NCBI GenBank assembly: GCA_910822395.1
Contig: OU365335.1
Location: 1,798,001-1,862,000 of the forward strand
Reading direction: 5' to 3'
Length of the DNA stretch: 64,000 bases
From: Pseudoclavibacter triregionum
Lineage (GTDB): Bacteria > Actinomycetota > Actinomycetes > Actinomycetales > Microbacteriaceae
Shown: positions 47,795 to 56,595 of the stretch, piece after piece
Position numbering within the stretch: the stretch's first letter is position 1
Layout: each line of letters opens with the position of its first letter
Made by a program: the position numbers and the translations under genes
The notes under the pieces: generated by a model
Told to the model about the DNA's origin: nothing
The model's input: the letters and a program-made list of their open reading frames with translations, nothing else
The model's database searches: none

Positions 47795-47824
47795 AGGCCC
47801 TCATCCTTCGGGGTGGGGGCCTTT
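47795..47824 (+). terminator. Intrinsic terminator of tRNA-Asn
   Basis: AGGCCCTCATCC (47795-47806) pairs with GGGTGGGGGCCT (47811-47822) over 12 bp with two wobbles and a TTCG tetraloop, followed by TTTGCCGTTT. Confidence 0.8.
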
Positions 47825-47952
47825 GCCGTTTCCGGATCCCCTGCCCGAGGTCATCCTCAGGGCCGTTGCCGAATCCAGCTCGCCTTCCTAGGCTGTTCGG
47901 CATCGATGCGCGCCGACGCCGCTGCGCCCGAGCGCCCGCCGCAGGAGGAGCC

Positions 47953-48411
47953 ATGGACGACGACGCCCGCACGACGACGACCGCGCAGCGGGTCTGGCTC
48001 GGCGTCCTCGCCGTCCTCGGCGTCGCGGCCGTCGCCTGGGCCGCGCTCGTCGGCGGTCCGGCCGATCGCGAGCGCGTCGAGGTCCACAACGCGATCGCCG
48101 GCCATTGGGGCGACGAGGGTGCGGACGAGGTGGAGAACCGCCTTGGCCGCCACTGGATCGAGTTCGGCGCCGACGGCGCCGTGCGGGGCCACGACGGCTG
48201 CAACATCTGGCGCAGCGATCCGGCCGACGGACCCTGGCGTGTCGGGGGAGACGGCATCGTCACCTGGGCCGTCGGCCTCCACACGACAGTCGGATGCGAC
48301 GGGCAGATGACGATCCCGTCCGCCGCGAAGCTCGACGGCGACGAGCTCGTCCTCCTCGATGGCAACCGCCAGGAGATCGCCCGCTTCACGCGGACGGGCT
48401 CGAAGGCCTAG
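47953..48411 (+). CDS. META/HslJ-like membrane-anchored protein
   Basis: 152 residues. One N-terminal transmembrane anchor (residues 14-34), then an exported domain with WIEFGADGAVRGHDGCNIW and VGCDGQMTIPSAAKLDGDELVLLD, which matches the DGCN pattern of META (HslJ) domains. Two cysteines (in DGCN and VGCDG) could form a disulfide. No lipobox. Start ATG 47953 with GGAGGAG upstream. Function unknown; META domains occur in heat-shock or secreted proteins. Tail-to-tail with def. Confidence 0.7.
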   Translation: MDDDARTTTTAQRVWLGVLAVLGVAAVAWAALVGGPADRERVEVHNAIAGHWGDEGADEVENRLGRHWIEFGADGAVRGHDGCNIWRSDPADGPWRVGGDGIVTWAVGLHTTVGCDGQMTIPSAAKLDGDELVLLDGNRQEIARFTRTGSKA

Positions 48412-48437
48412 GCAGGCTGGGGAGCGGCGCCCGGCGG

Positions 48438-49016
48438 CTAGCCCTCGAGCCTCTCGATCCCCGGCGTCCAGCTCTTCCCCGGCCCGCCCCACGAGCGCTT
48501 GCGCATCGTCTTGAAGGCGTCCTTTCGCCACGGGTGCGCGAGCCGATCGCAGTAGATGACGCCCTCGAGGTGGTCGTACTCGTGCTGGAGGATGCGCGCG
48601 AGCCAGCCGCGCGCCTCGAGCTCGTACTCCTCGCCGTCGAGGTTCCGGGCGCGCAGCAGGGCCCGCTCGGCCCGGCGCAGGGGGTAGCGCTCGCCGGGGA
48701 AGGAGAGGCAGCCCTCCTCCTCGACGTCCTCGTCGAGCTCCTCGATCGACTCCGGCACGGCCTGGCTGATCCAGAGCACGGGGTCGATCGCGACGTCGCG
48801 GACGTCGACGCCCTCCTCCTCGTCCTGGTAGGCGTAGACGAAGATCCGCTTGCCGACGCCCACCTGCGGACCGGCGAGGCCGACGCCCGGCGCGGCGTCC
48901 ATGGTCTCGAACATGTCGGCGACGAGCGCGCGGATCTCGTCGTCGATCTCGCCGACGGGCTCGGCGACTTCGTGCAGGACCGGCTCGCCGTAGATGCGGA
49001 TGGGGAGGATCGTCAT
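48438..49016 (-). CDS. def: Peptide deformylase
   Basis: 192-residue Fe/Zn metalloenzyme that removes the formyl group from nascent N-termini. All three motifs present: GVGLAGPQ (44-51; family consensus GxGLAAxQ), EGCLS (101-105) and HEYDH (145-149). The inserted acidic segment VPESIEELDEDVEE before motif 2 is a variation. TACCCT (reverse strand, 49023-49028) ends 6 nt before the ATG, so the mRNA may be leaderless. Divergent from the DMT transporter gene. Confidence 0.96.
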   Translation of the reverse strand: MTILPIRIYGEPVLHEVAEPVGEIDDEIRALVADMFETMDAAPGVGLAGPQVGVGKRIFVYAYQDEEEGVDVRDVAIDPVLWISQAVPESIEELDEDVEEEGCLSFPGERYPLRRAERALLRARNLDGEEYELEARGWLARILQHEYDHLEGVIYCDRLAHPWRKDAFKTMRKRSWGGPGKSWTPGIERLEG

Positions 49017-49131
49017 GCCTCCAGGGTAGGGCGCGCCCTCCGGGCGCTCGTGCGCGCCGCCCATAGACTCGCGCCGTGGCCGACGGCTCGACCGCCGGGC
49101 GATCGCGCCGCAGGATCCGGGGGAGCCGAGC

Positions 49132-50253
49132 ATGGACACGATCGCGGACGCCTCCTGGCGTTCGCTCGCCGAGCTCCTCCCGCAGGCCGCCGTGCTCGGC
49201 CTCCAGCCGCATCAGCTCATCGGCATCTCGCTCGCCCTCCTCGGCGCGGTCTTCATGTCGCTCGGCGCGAAGTACCAGCACCAGGGCGTCTCGAAGGTCG
49301 AGCATGCGCGAGAGCAGGGGCGCATCGCCGCGGGCGAGGACGTCGCGGCAGGGGAGACGCTTGGCGCCGGGCAGCTCGCCGCGCTCCTGCGCCGGCCCTC
49401 GTGGCTCATCGGCACCGGCATGCTCGGGCTCGCGATCGCCCTCCAGCTCACGAGCCTCGCCTTCGCGCCGCTCATCGTCGTGCAGCCGCTCGGCGTCGTC
49501 TCGCTCATCCTCACGACCGTCCTCACCGCCCGTGACTCGGGGCACCGGCTCAGCCGCATGAAGGCGATCGCGGTGACGGTCTGCGTGCTCGGCGTGAGCA
49601 TCTTCGTCACCCTCGCCGCGATGAACTCCGTCGAGCGGCACATCTCGAACCTCCGCATCGCCGCGGTGCTCATCATCCTCGGCGTCGTCGTCGTGCTCTT
49701 CGGGCTCGCCTTCGCCTTGCTCCGCACGCGCTTCAAGGCCGTCTTCTACATCGTCGGCGCCGGCGTGCTCTACGGCTTCGTCGCGACCCTCGCGAAGATC
49801 ACGATCAACCGCATCCAGCACGGCGACGTCGAGCTGCTCACCTGGATCTGCATCGCGATGCTCCTGCTCGGCACCGCCGTCGGCGCGTACTTCGTGCAGA
49901 CCGCGTACGCCTCCGGCCCGCCGGACATGGTCGTCGCCGGACTCACCGTCATCGACCCGCTCGTCGCGGTGCTCATCGGCATCGCGGTGCTCGGCGAGAC
50001 CGACGGCGCGTCGATCCTCGCCTACCTCGGCTTCGCCGCGGCGGGCCTCATCGCGATCTCGGGCGTCTTCCTCCTCGAGCGAGGGCAGACGCAGGAGGAG
50101 ATCGCGGCGAGCCGGCAGGCGGCGGTCTCCGGGCGCGTCTCGAAGGCCGAGCAAGCCTCGCAGGCCGAGCAGGCCGCGAGCGTCGAGGGCGCCGAGGACG
50201 CCGATGCCGCCGAGAACCCCGAGGACGCCGCGGACGCGGATCGCCGCGGCTGA
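49132..50253 (+). CDS. DMT-superfamily (NIPA-like) transporter
   Basis: 373-residue membrane protein with about nine to ten transmembrane helices (residues 25-320), including GISLALLGAVFMSLGAKYQHQGV and VVQPLGVVSLILTTVLTAR, the pattern of EamA/NIPA-like DMT proteins. Substrate unknown; NIPA relatives move Mg2+ but that is not assumed here. The last 50 residues are a Glu/Ala-rich tail (KAEQASQAEQAASVEGAED). TAGACT at 49064-49069 gives a leader of about 55 nt and GGGGGAG provides the SD. Confidence 0.85.
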   Translation: MDTIADASWRSLAELLPQAAVLGLQPHQLIGISLALLGAVFMSLGAKYQHQGVSKVEHAREQGRIAAGEDVAAGETLGAGQLAALLRRPSWLIGTGMLGLAIALQLTSLAFAPLIVVQPLGVVSLILTTVLTARDSGHRLSRMKAIAVTVCVLGVSIFVTLAAMNSVERHISNLRIAAVLIILGVVVVLFGLAFALLRTRFKAVFYIVGAGVLYGFVATLAKITINRIQHGDVELLTWICIAMLLLGTAVGAYFVQTAYASGPPDMVVAGLTVIDPLVAVLIGIAVLGETDGASILAYLGFAAAGLIAISGVFLLERGQTQEEIAASRQAAVSGRVSKAEQASQAEQAASVEGAEDADAAENPEDAADADRRG

Positions 50254-50477
50254 GCGCGGCTCGGACGCGCGCCCGGGCTAGCATGGTCCGACGCCGTCTC
50301 CGGCGCCGTCCGACGGCGTCGGCGCCCGAGTCCCGGGCGCCCCGGCTCGGACCCGCCTTCGCCACGGGCGCCGCCGGACCGCGCCGGACGGATCGCGACG
50401 CCCGCAGCGACGGGGCCGATCCGCGGCGAGATCTCCACCGACATGATCTTCCGACCAGCACAGCAAGGACCGTCCTC

Positions 50478-51785
50478 GTGACCGACCATCGCTCGGACCC
50501 GACTGACAGCGCGAGCCGCACCGACGCCGCGAACCAGGCCGAAGGCGCGAACCCGGCCCCCGTCGACCGCCCGCTCTCCATCCTCATCGCCGGCGACACC
50601 TTCAGCCCCGACGTGAACGGCGCCGCGAAGTTCACCGAGCACCTCGCCTCCGGCATGGCCGGCCGCGGCCACGACGTCCACGTGCTCTGCCCGGCCGCGA
50701 GCCGCCGCCACGGCACCTGGACCGAGAGCTACGACGGCGAGAAGATCACCGCCCACCGCGCCCCGTCGTACCGCTGGCTCCCGCACGACTGGCTGCGCTT
50801 CTCGGTGCCGTGGCGCGCGCGGCACTACGCGCGCAAGGCCCTCGACGCCGCGAAGCCGGACGTCGTCCACTTCCAGTCGGCGGTCATCTTCGGGCGCGCG
50901 GTCGCGATCGAGGCCGAGGCCCGCGGCATCCGCGTCATCGGCACGAACCACCTCATGCCGGAGAACATCATGGAGCACTCGCTCCTGCCGAAGGCCCTCC
51001 ACGACCCGGTCGCGAACCTGTGGTGGAAGGACGCCCGCAAGACCTACGCGCGCGCCTCCGCCGTCACGACGCCGACCCGCCGCGCGGCCGGCTTCCTCGA
51101 GCGACACGGACACGTCGACCACGTGCTCGCGATCTCGTGCGGGCTCAAGGGGTCCGACTACACGCCGGACTTCGCCGAGAAGCCCGTCCAGCGCATCCTC
51201 TTCGTCGGCCGCGTGACGGGCGAGAAGCACATCGACGTCCTCCTGCGCGCCGTGAAGCTCCTGCCCGCCGACCTCCCGCACCCGATCGAGCTCGGCATTG
51301 TCGGCGGGGGCGACCAGAAGGCGAACCTCGAGAAGCTCGCACAGGAGCTCGGCATCGCCGACCGCACGCGCTTCTACGGCTACGTCTCCGACCAGGAGCT
51401 GCGCGCCCTCTACACGGGGTCGACGGTGTTCGCGATGCCCTCGATCGCCGAGCTGCAGTCGATCGCGACGATGGAAGCCATGGCTTCAGGCCTCCCGGTC
51501 GTCGCCGCGAACGCGATGGCGCTGCCGCACCTGTGCCACGACGGCGAGAACGGCTTCCTCTTCGAGCCCGGCAACGAGCGCGATCTCGCCGAGAAGCTCG
51601 AGCGCATCCTCCGCCTCCCGCAGGCCGAGCGCGTCGAGATGGCGAAGCGCGGCCTCGAGATGGTGCAGATGCACGACATCGACCGCACGCTCGAGCTCTT
51701 CGAGCGGCTCTACCGCGGCGAGTCCGTCGCGGACGTCGCGAAGGACTCGGTGAACGAGCAGGACCACTCGCTCGACCAGGCCTAG
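50478..51785 (+). CDS. GT4-family glycosyltransferase
   Basis: 435-residue GT-B enzyme. N-lobe with SPDVNGAAKFTEHLASGMAGRGHDVHVLCP, C-lobe GT4 domain with LFVGRVTGEKHIDVLLRAVKLL, GIVGGGDQKANLEKLAQ, YVSDQELRALY and FAMPSIAELQSIATMEAMASGLPVVAA (the E-x7-E nucleotide-sugar motif region). This resembles actinobacterial mannosyl- or glucosyl-transferases of lipid and lipoglycan synthesis, but acceptor and donor are not assignable. GTG 50478 is chosen because the preceding open sequence lacks coding character; about 30 N-terminal residues are disordered. Confidence 0.88.
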   Translation: MTDHRSDPTDSASRTDAANQAEGANPAPVDRPLSILIAGDTFSPDVNGAAKFTEHLASGMAGRGHDVHVLCPAASRRHGTWTESYDGEKITAHRAPSYRWLPHDWLRFSVPWRARHYARKALDAAKPDVVHFQSAVIFGRAVAIEAEARGIRVIGTNHLMPENIMEHSLLPKALHDPVANLWWKDARKTYARASAVTTPTRRAAGFLERHGHVDHVLAISCGLKGSDYTPDFAEKPVQRILFVGRVTGEKHIDVLLRAVKLLPADLPHPIELGIVGGGDQKANLEKLAQELGIADRTRFYGYVSDQELRALYTGSTVFAMPSIAELQSIATMEAMASGLPVVAANAMALPHLCHDGENGFLFEPGNERDLAEKLERILRLPQAERVEMAKRGLEMVQMHDIDRTLELFERLYRGESVADVAKDSVNEQDHSLDQA

Positions 51786-51809
51786 CGCCGAGCGAGCGCT
51801 CCCGCGCCG

Positions 51810-52136
51810 CTAGTCCTGCAGGACGGACTCGAGGCGCTCGAGCTTGCCGTCGAGCTCGCCCGTGCGGCCAGGGCGGATGTCGGCCTTGAGCACGAGCGAG
51901 ATGCGCGAGCCGTAGGGGGCGACGGCGTCGACGGCGCCCTTCACGACGGCCATGACCTCGTCCCACTCGCCCTCGATCTCGGTGAACATCGAGCTCGTGC
52001 GGTTCGGGAGACCCGAGTCGCGGACGACCTTCACGGCCGCGGCGACGGCGCGGTGCACGGAATCGGGCTCGCTGCCCGGGGAGAGGGACGGGTCCTGCGG
52101 GGCGCCCGAGGGGGCGACGGAGAAGGCGACGATCAT
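51810..52136 (-). CDS. MTH1187-family thiamine-binding-type protein
   Basis: 108-residue ferredoxin-like-fold protein of the MTH1187/YkoF family, members of which bind thiamine. Pattern: IVAFSVAPSG, the helix SVHRAVAAAVKVVRDSGLPN, SSMFTEIEGEWDEVMAVVKGAVDAV and SRISLVLKADIRPGR. TACCCT on the reverse strand (52144-52149) ends 7 nt before the ATG: probably leaderless. Convergent with the glycosyltransferase and divergent from proB. Ligand is inferred from the family. Confidence 0.87.
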   Translation of the reverse strand: MIVAFSVAPSGAPQDPSLSPGSEPDSVHRAVAAAVKVVRDSGLPNRTSSMFTEIEGEWDEVMAVVKGAVDAVAPYGSRISLVLKADIRPGRTGELDGKLERLESVLQD

Positions 52137-52217
52137 GCGCCCCAGGGTAGGGGGAGCGCCCGTCCGGGGCCAGCGGCCGCGTTCGGGCCGCCGCCCGCGA
52201 GCTGGGAGAATGGCTCC

Positions 52218-53363
52218 GTGACGACCTCCTCCGCTCCCGCCCCGTCCCAGGCCGGCCGCGCCGCCATCGCGAGCGCGAAGCGGATCGTCGTGAAGATCGG
52301 CTCCTCCTCGCTCACGAACGCGAAGGGCCGCCTCGACGTCGCCGCGCTGCGCCGCTTCGTCGACGTGCTCGCGGAGCGGAAGGTGTCCGGCACCGAGATC
52401 GTCCTCGTCACCTCCGGCGCCGTCGCGGCCGGCATGGGCCCGCTCGAGCTCGGCGACCGCCCCCGCGACGTCGCCACCGTGCAGGCCGTCGCGTCGGTCG
52501 GTCAGGGCATGCTCATCGCCCAGTACGCCGACGCCTTCGCCGCCTACGACCTCCGCGTCGGGCAGCTGCTCCTCACCGCCGAGGACACCGTCCGCCGCTC
52601 CCGCTACCGCAACGCGGGCCGCACGATCGAGCGGCTCCTCGCCCTCGGCGCCGTGCCGATCATCAACGAGAACGACGCGCTCGTCGCCGACGAGCTGCGC
52701 TTCGGCGATAACGACCGGATCGCCGCGCTCATCACGCACCTCGTGCGCGCCGAGGCGCTCGTGCTCCTCACGGACGTCGACGGCCTCTACGACGGCCCGC
52801 CCTCGAGGCCCGGCGCGCGTCGGATCCCCGAGGTGGCCTCGATGTCGGAACTCGGCGAGGTCGAGATCGGCGGGTCGGGCTCGAAGGTCGGCACCGGCGG
52901 CATGGTCACGAAGCTCCAGTCGGCCGCGATCGCGACGGAGTCCGGCGCCCCGGTCGTGCTCACGACGACGGCGAACGCGCGCGCGGCCCTCGCCGGCGAG
53001 CCGGTCGGCACCTGCTTCGCCGCCGCAGGCAAGCGCCGCTCGCGCCGCCAGCTCTGGCTTGCGCATGCCGCGCAGACGCACGGACGGCTCCGCGTGGATG
53101 CCGGCGCCGCCAAGGCGCTCCGGGGAGGGCGGGCCTCCCTCCTCGCGGCCGGCATCGTCGGCGTCGACGGCGAGCTCGTGGCGGGCGATCCCGTGTCGAT
53201 CGTCGGGCCCGATGAGGCGGAGATCGCGCGTGGCATCATCGCGTACGACGCGGCCGAGGTGCGGGAGATGCTCGGCAAGTCGACGAGCGCGATCGTCGAC
53301 GAGCTCGGCGAGGGCTACGGGCGCGCGATCGTCCACCTCGACGACCTCGTGCTCGTCCGCTAG
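52218..53363 (+). CDS. proB: Glutamate 5-kinase
   Basis: 381-residue first enzyme of proline synthesis. Amino-acid-kinase domain: RIVVKIGSSSLTNAKGRLD, TSGAVAAGMGPLEL, PIINENDALVADELRFGDNDRIAALI, and GTGGMVTKLQSAAIATESGAPVVL. A C-terminal PUA domain follows (residues 285-375). GAGAAT (52206-52211) ends 6 nt before the GTG, with no SD: leaderless. proA lies 1.2 kb downstream, separated by the siderophore-interacting gene and repeats instead of being adjacent. Confidence 0.95.
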   Translation: MTTSSAPAPSQAGRAAIASAKRIVVKIGSSSLTNAKGRLDVAALRRFVDVLAERKVSGTEIVLVTSGAVAAGMGPLELGDRPRDVATVQAVASVGQGMLIAQYADAFAAYDLRVGQLLLTAEDTVRRSRYRNAGRTIERLLALGAVPIINENDALVADELRFGDNDRIAALITHLVRAEALVLLTDVDGLYDGPPSRPGARRIPEVASMSELGEVEIGGSGSKVGTGGMVTKLQSAAIATESGAPVVLTTTANARAALAGEPVGTCFAAAGKRRSRRQLWLAHAAQTHGRLRVDAGAAKALRGGRASLLAAGIVGVDGELVAGDPVSIVGPDEAEIARGIIAYDAAEVREMLGKSTSAIVDELGEGYGRAIVHLDDLVLVR

Positions 53364-53380
53364 GGGCGAGCGGCGCGCGC

Positions 53381-53412
53381 TTGCCGCGCGAACTTAGGTA
53401 CACCTAACCTGG
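53381..53412 (+). promoter_or_regulatory. DtxR/IdeR iron box overlapping a leaderless promoter
   Basis: TTAGGTACACCTAACCTGG (53394-53412) matches 13 of 19 positions of the DtxR/IdeR consensus TTAGGTTAGGCTAACCTAA. The -10 TAACCT (53405-53410) lies within it and ends 7 nt before the ATG; a possible -35 TTGCCG (53381-53386) has an 18-nt spacer. Repressor bound with Fe2+ would block the promoter. Confidence 0.75.
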
Positions 53413-53417
53413 TCGGG

Positions 53418-54287
53418 ATGACCGCTCCCACGCCCTCGCGCCCCGCCCGCCCCCAGGCCGTCCTCCACGTCGAGGAGGCGCACGCGCTCCCGAGCGGGCT
53501 GCACCGCGTCGTCGTGGGCGGACCCGGCTTCGCGCAGTACGCCGACAACGGCTTCGCCGACCGCTACGTGAAGCTCCTCTTCGCCGACCCCGAGCACGGG
53601 CTCGAGCCGCCCTACGACCTCGAGCGGCTCCGCGCCGAGCGCCCCGAGGCGCTCCCGACCCGCCGCACCTACACGGTGCGCGCCGCCGACGCCGAGCGCG
53701 GGCGCCTGACGATCGACTTCGTCGTGCACGGCGACGAGGGCGTCGCGGGACCCTGGGCGCGCGCGGCCGCGGCGGGGGACCGGCTCGTCCTCTCCGGCGC
53801 CGGCGGCGCGTACTCGCCGGATCCGGAGGCGCCCTGGCACCTCCTCGTCGGCGACCTCAGCGCGCTGCCCGCGATCTCGCAGGCCGTCGAGCGGCTCCCG
53901 CGCGAGGCCCGCGGCGCGGTCGTGCTCGAGCTGCCGGAGGACGCCGAGCCCGAGCTCGACGCGCCTGCCGGGCTCGAGGTCATCCGCGTCGCGCAGCGCG
54001 ACCACGCGGCGGCGATGCGCGCGGCCGAGGAGGAGGCCGCCGCGGCCGATCCGCTCCTCGCCGCCGTCCGCGAGCTCGCATGGCGCGACGGCGCCCCGCA
54101 CGCCTTCGTCCACGGCGAGCGCGGCTCGATGAAGCGCCTCCGCCGCCACCTCGTCGCCGAGCGCGGCGTCCCCCGCGAGCGGCTGAGCCTCTCCGCCTAC
54201 TGGGCGCTCGGCCGCAGTGAGGACGCCTTCCAGGCCGAGAAGCGCGAGCCCATCGGCCGCCTCGACGACGAGCCCGCGGCAGGCTGA
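53418..54287 (+). CDS. Siderophore-interacting protein (ferric-siderophore reductase family)
   Basis: 289-residue FAD-binding reductase that releases iron from ferric siderophores. FAD-binding signature RRTYTVR (about residue 75), [19 protein letters not shown], and the C-terminal NAD(P)H-side motif [22 protein letters not shown], all typical of the SIP group. The upstream DtxR/IdeR box supports induction under iron limitation. No siderophore transporter is adjacent. The gene splits proB from proA. Confidence 0.92.
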   Translation: MTAPTPSRPARPQAVLHVEEAHALPSGLHRVVVGGPGFAQYADNGFADRYVKLLFADPEHGLEPPYDLERLRAERPEALPTRRTYTVRAADAERGRLTIDFVVHGDEGVAGPWARAAAAGDRLVLSGAGGAYSPDPEAPWHLLVGDLSALPAISQAVERLPREARGAVVLELPEDAEPELDAPAGLEVIRVAQRDHAAAMRAAEEEAAAADPLLAAVRELAWRDGAPHAFVHGERGSMKRLRRHLVAERGVPRERLSLSAYWALGRSEDAFQAEKREPIGRLDDEPAAG

Positions 54288-54299
54288 CGCGCGCGCTCA

Positions 54300-54340
54300 G
54301 GTGGTCGAGGAGCGGCCGCAGGCCGCGTCTGAAAACCACC
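54300..54340. repeat. 41-bp palindromic repeat GGTGGT...ACCACC
   Basis: GGTGGTCGAGG at 54300-54310 and ACCACC at 54335-54340 flank an inner pair GCGGCC/GGCCGC. The form GGTGGTCGAG...ACCACC resembles short dispersed palindromes familiar from Microbacteriaceae genomes (recollection, not checked by search). It starts 12 nt after the stop of the siderophore-interacting gene and could serve as its terminator. Confidence 0.6.
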
Positions 54341-54384
54341 GTCGCCAAGGGGGCTCAGCGTCTCCATTCCGCACCCGCGCCGTT

Positions 54385-54450
54385 CAGAATCCGCAACCAG
54401 CGGACGATGTGTCCACATACGGGACATCATCCTGCTCTTTGCGCATTCTG
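54385..54450. repeat. 66-nt imperfect palindrome upstream of proA
   Basis: CAGAATCCGCAA (54385-54396) and TTGCGCATTCTG (54439-54450) pair with one mismatch. Nested inside, GGACGATGTGTCC (54402-54414) and GGGACATCATCC (54421-54432) pair imperfectly around ACATAC. The stretch is clearly AT-richer than its surroundings and non-coding. Together with the repeat at 54300 it makes this 262-nt gap the most repeat-like in the window. Confidence 0.7.
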
Positions 54451-54549
54451 GAGGCTGGCGCCGTCGCGGGGCAGTCGCGAGAAGCAGGGCGTCCGATCCA
54501 GGGCATCCGACCCGGCCTCGTCGCCGGCAGCCTCGATAGAATCCGCACC

Positions 54550-55872
54550 ATGACCGACGCGCGCGCCACCGCCGACCACGCCAGCTCCGAGCCCCGCGCC
54601 GAGGCCGCCGCGGCCGCGGCCGTCCGCGGCATCGCCGAGCGCGCGAAGCGCGCCTCCCGCGCCCTCGCGACAGCGAACCGCGCCGAAAAGGATGCCGCCC
54701 TCCGCGCCATCGCCGACGCCCTCGTCGCCCACGCCGAGGAGATCGTCGCCGCGAACGCGACGGACCTCGAGCGCGGCAGCGCGAACGGCACGAGCGACGG
54801 CCTCCTCGACCGCCTCGCGCTCACCGAGGCGCGCATCCAGGCCATCGCCGACGCCCTCCGCGAGGTCGCCGCGCTGCCCGACCCCGTCGGCGAGATCGTC
54901 CGCGGCTCGACCCTCCCGAACGGCCTCCGCCTCAAGCAGGTCCGCGTGCCCATGGGCGTCGTCGGCATGATCTACGAGGCCCGCCCGAACGTCACCGTCG
55001 ATGCCGCCGGGCTCGCGCTGAAGTCGGGGAACGCCGTCATCCTCCGCGGCGGATCGGCCGCCGAGGCCTCGAACGAGGTCATCGTCCGCGTCATCCGCGA
55101 GGCGCTCGAGGCGCAGAGCCTGCCCGCCGACCTCGTGCAGACCATCGACCCGTGGGGCCGGGAGGGCGCCGTGGCCCTCATGCACGCCCGCGGGCTCGTC
55201 GACGTGCTCGTCCCGCGCGGCGGGGCCGGGCTCATCCAGACCGTCGTCACCGAGTCGACGGTGCCCGTCATCGAGACAGGCGTCGGCAACTGCCACGTCT
55301 ACGTCGACGCCTCGGCCGACCTCGACGACGCCCTCGCGATAGCCGTGAACGCGAAGACGCACCGGATCGGCGTGTGCAACGCCGCCGAGTCGCTCCTCGT
55401 GCACGAGGACATCGCGGCCGAGTTCGTGCCGGCCGTCGCCGCCGCGCTCGCGGAGAAGGACGTCGTCCTCCACGCCGAGCCCCGCTTCGCCGCGCTCGTG
55501 AGCGACCCCTCGGCGGTCGTCGAGGAGGCGACTGACGACGACTGGGCCGCCGAGTACCTCGCGCTCGACATGGCCTGCCGCGTCGTGCCGGACCTCGACG
55601 CCGCGATCGACCACATCCGCACCTACACGAGCGGGCACACCGAGGCGATCGTCACGCAGGACCTCGCCGCGAGCGAGCGATTCGCCGCCGAGATCGACGC
55701 GGCCGCGATCATGATCAATGCCTCGACCCGCTTCACCGACGGGGGGGAGTTCGGCCTCGGCGCCGAGCTCGGCATCTCGACCCAGAAGCTCCACGCCCGC
55801 GGACCCATGGGCCTCGCCGAGCTCACGACGACGAAGTGGATCGTCAACGGCGACGGGCACACGCGCGGCTAG
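54550..55872 (+). CDS. proA: Glutamate-5-semialdehyde dehydrogenase (gamma-glutamyl phosphate reductase)
   Basis: 440-residue second enzyme of proline synthesis (NADPH). ALDH-like fold with [53 protein letters not shown], and the catalytic Cys in [16 protein letters not shown]. The C-terminal block [34 protein letters not shown] is diagnostic. TAGAAT (54537-54542) ends 7 nt before the ATG, so it is leaderless with its own promoter. Usually followed by nadD in related genomes; here it is followed by a broken membrane gene on the other strand. Confidence 0.96.
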   Translation: MTDARATADHASSEPRAEAAAAAAVRGIAERAKRASRALATANRAEKDAALRAIADALVAHAEEIVAANATDLERGSANGTSDGLLDRLALTEARIQAIADALREVAALPDPVGEIVRGSTLPNGLRLKQVRVPMGVVGMIYEARPNVTVDAAGLALKSGNAVILRGGSAAEASNEVIVRVIREALEAQSLPADLVQTIDPWGREGAVALMHARGLVDVLVPRGGAGLIQTVVTESTVPVIETGVGNCHVYVDASADLDDALAIAVNAKTHRIGVCNAAESLLVHEDIAAEFVPAVAAALAEKDVVLHAEPRFAALVSDPSAVVEEATDDDWAAEYLALDMACRVVPDLDAAIDHIRTYTSGHTEAIVTQDLAASERFAAEIDAAAIMINASTRFTDGGEFGLGAELGISTQKLHARGPMGLAELTTTKWIVNGDGHTRG

Positions 55873-55904
55873 CGCGACGCGCGCCGGCGGGCCCCGCGCC
55901 TCCG

Positions 55905-56595
55905 CTAGGACGCGGCGATCGGCCGCGCGCCGCGGTCGATCAGGAGCGCCTGCAGCTCGTCGGCGTCGTGCGCGAGGAAGCTCGTCGCGTACTTCCGCGT
56001 CCGGCCGCCCACGCGGCGAAGCACGAGCGCCTGGCCGCCCTCCCGGCGGGGCACCTGGAGCTGCGAGAGGAGCGGGGTCTTCGGCCGGCGCCACGGCTCG
56101 AAGCCACCTCGAGCTCCGCGATCGGGATCGTCTCCGCCGGGGCGGCGTACTGCTCTGGGAACCGCAGCTCCGCGCCCACGAGCTCGGCCACATAAGGCGC
56201 GGCGAGCGGCACGGGGTCGCCGGACGCGCGCCGCAGGCCGCGGACGGAGCGGATGCCCGACCAGAGCAGGAGCGCCGCGAACGCGAGCGGGATCGGCCAG
56301 GTGAAGAGCATGGGGAAGTCGCGGCCGAGATCCTCGCCCCGGGTGAGCTTGAGGACGAGCATGACGACGACGAACGGCATGCCGACGATGAGCAGCCCGC
56401 CGCAGCCGAGGCCCGTGATCGCCGCGAAGCGCAGCCGTCCGCGAGGGGCAGTCGGGAGCGGGTGGAGCCCGGGGCCCATTCGATGCGGATCAGCACGGCC
56501 GAGCGGGCGTCCGCGCCGAGCGGGGAGGACGGCGAGACCGGCGAGGAGCCGGAGAGGTGCTCCGAGGATCGCTCCGGCCAGCTCCCGGAGGTCAC
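55905..56595 (-). pseudogene. Frameshifted small membrane protein gene
   Basis: Coding-like sequence is split over three frames. A GTG at 56595 overlaps the DUF4190 stop (GTGA) and reads VTSGSWPERSSEHL...AVLIRIEWAPG. A second frame, with an ATG at 56479, encodes two transmembrane helices (FAAITGLGCGGLLIVGMPFVV and PIPLAFAALLLWSGIRSV) and VAELVGAELRFPEQYAAPAETIPIAELEV. Near 56100 the sensible reading shifts again to PLLSQLQVPRREGGQALVLRR...SFLAHDADELQALL, ending at the TAG at 55905. Each switch fits one lost base. Either a decaying gene or sequencing errors; the central frame alone could still make a 179-residue protein. Confidence 0.55.

Noticed and set aside
49076-49561. GTG-initiated ORF with a perfectly spaced TAGACT -10
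   Set aside because: It runs out of frame through the DMT transporter and has Arg/Ser-rich shadow composition; the hexamer is better taken as the promoter of the DMT gene.
47857-50154. 765-codon minus-strand open frame over def and the DMT transporter
   Set aside because: Different frame from def, composition biased to Arg/Asp/Glu; shadow of real genes.
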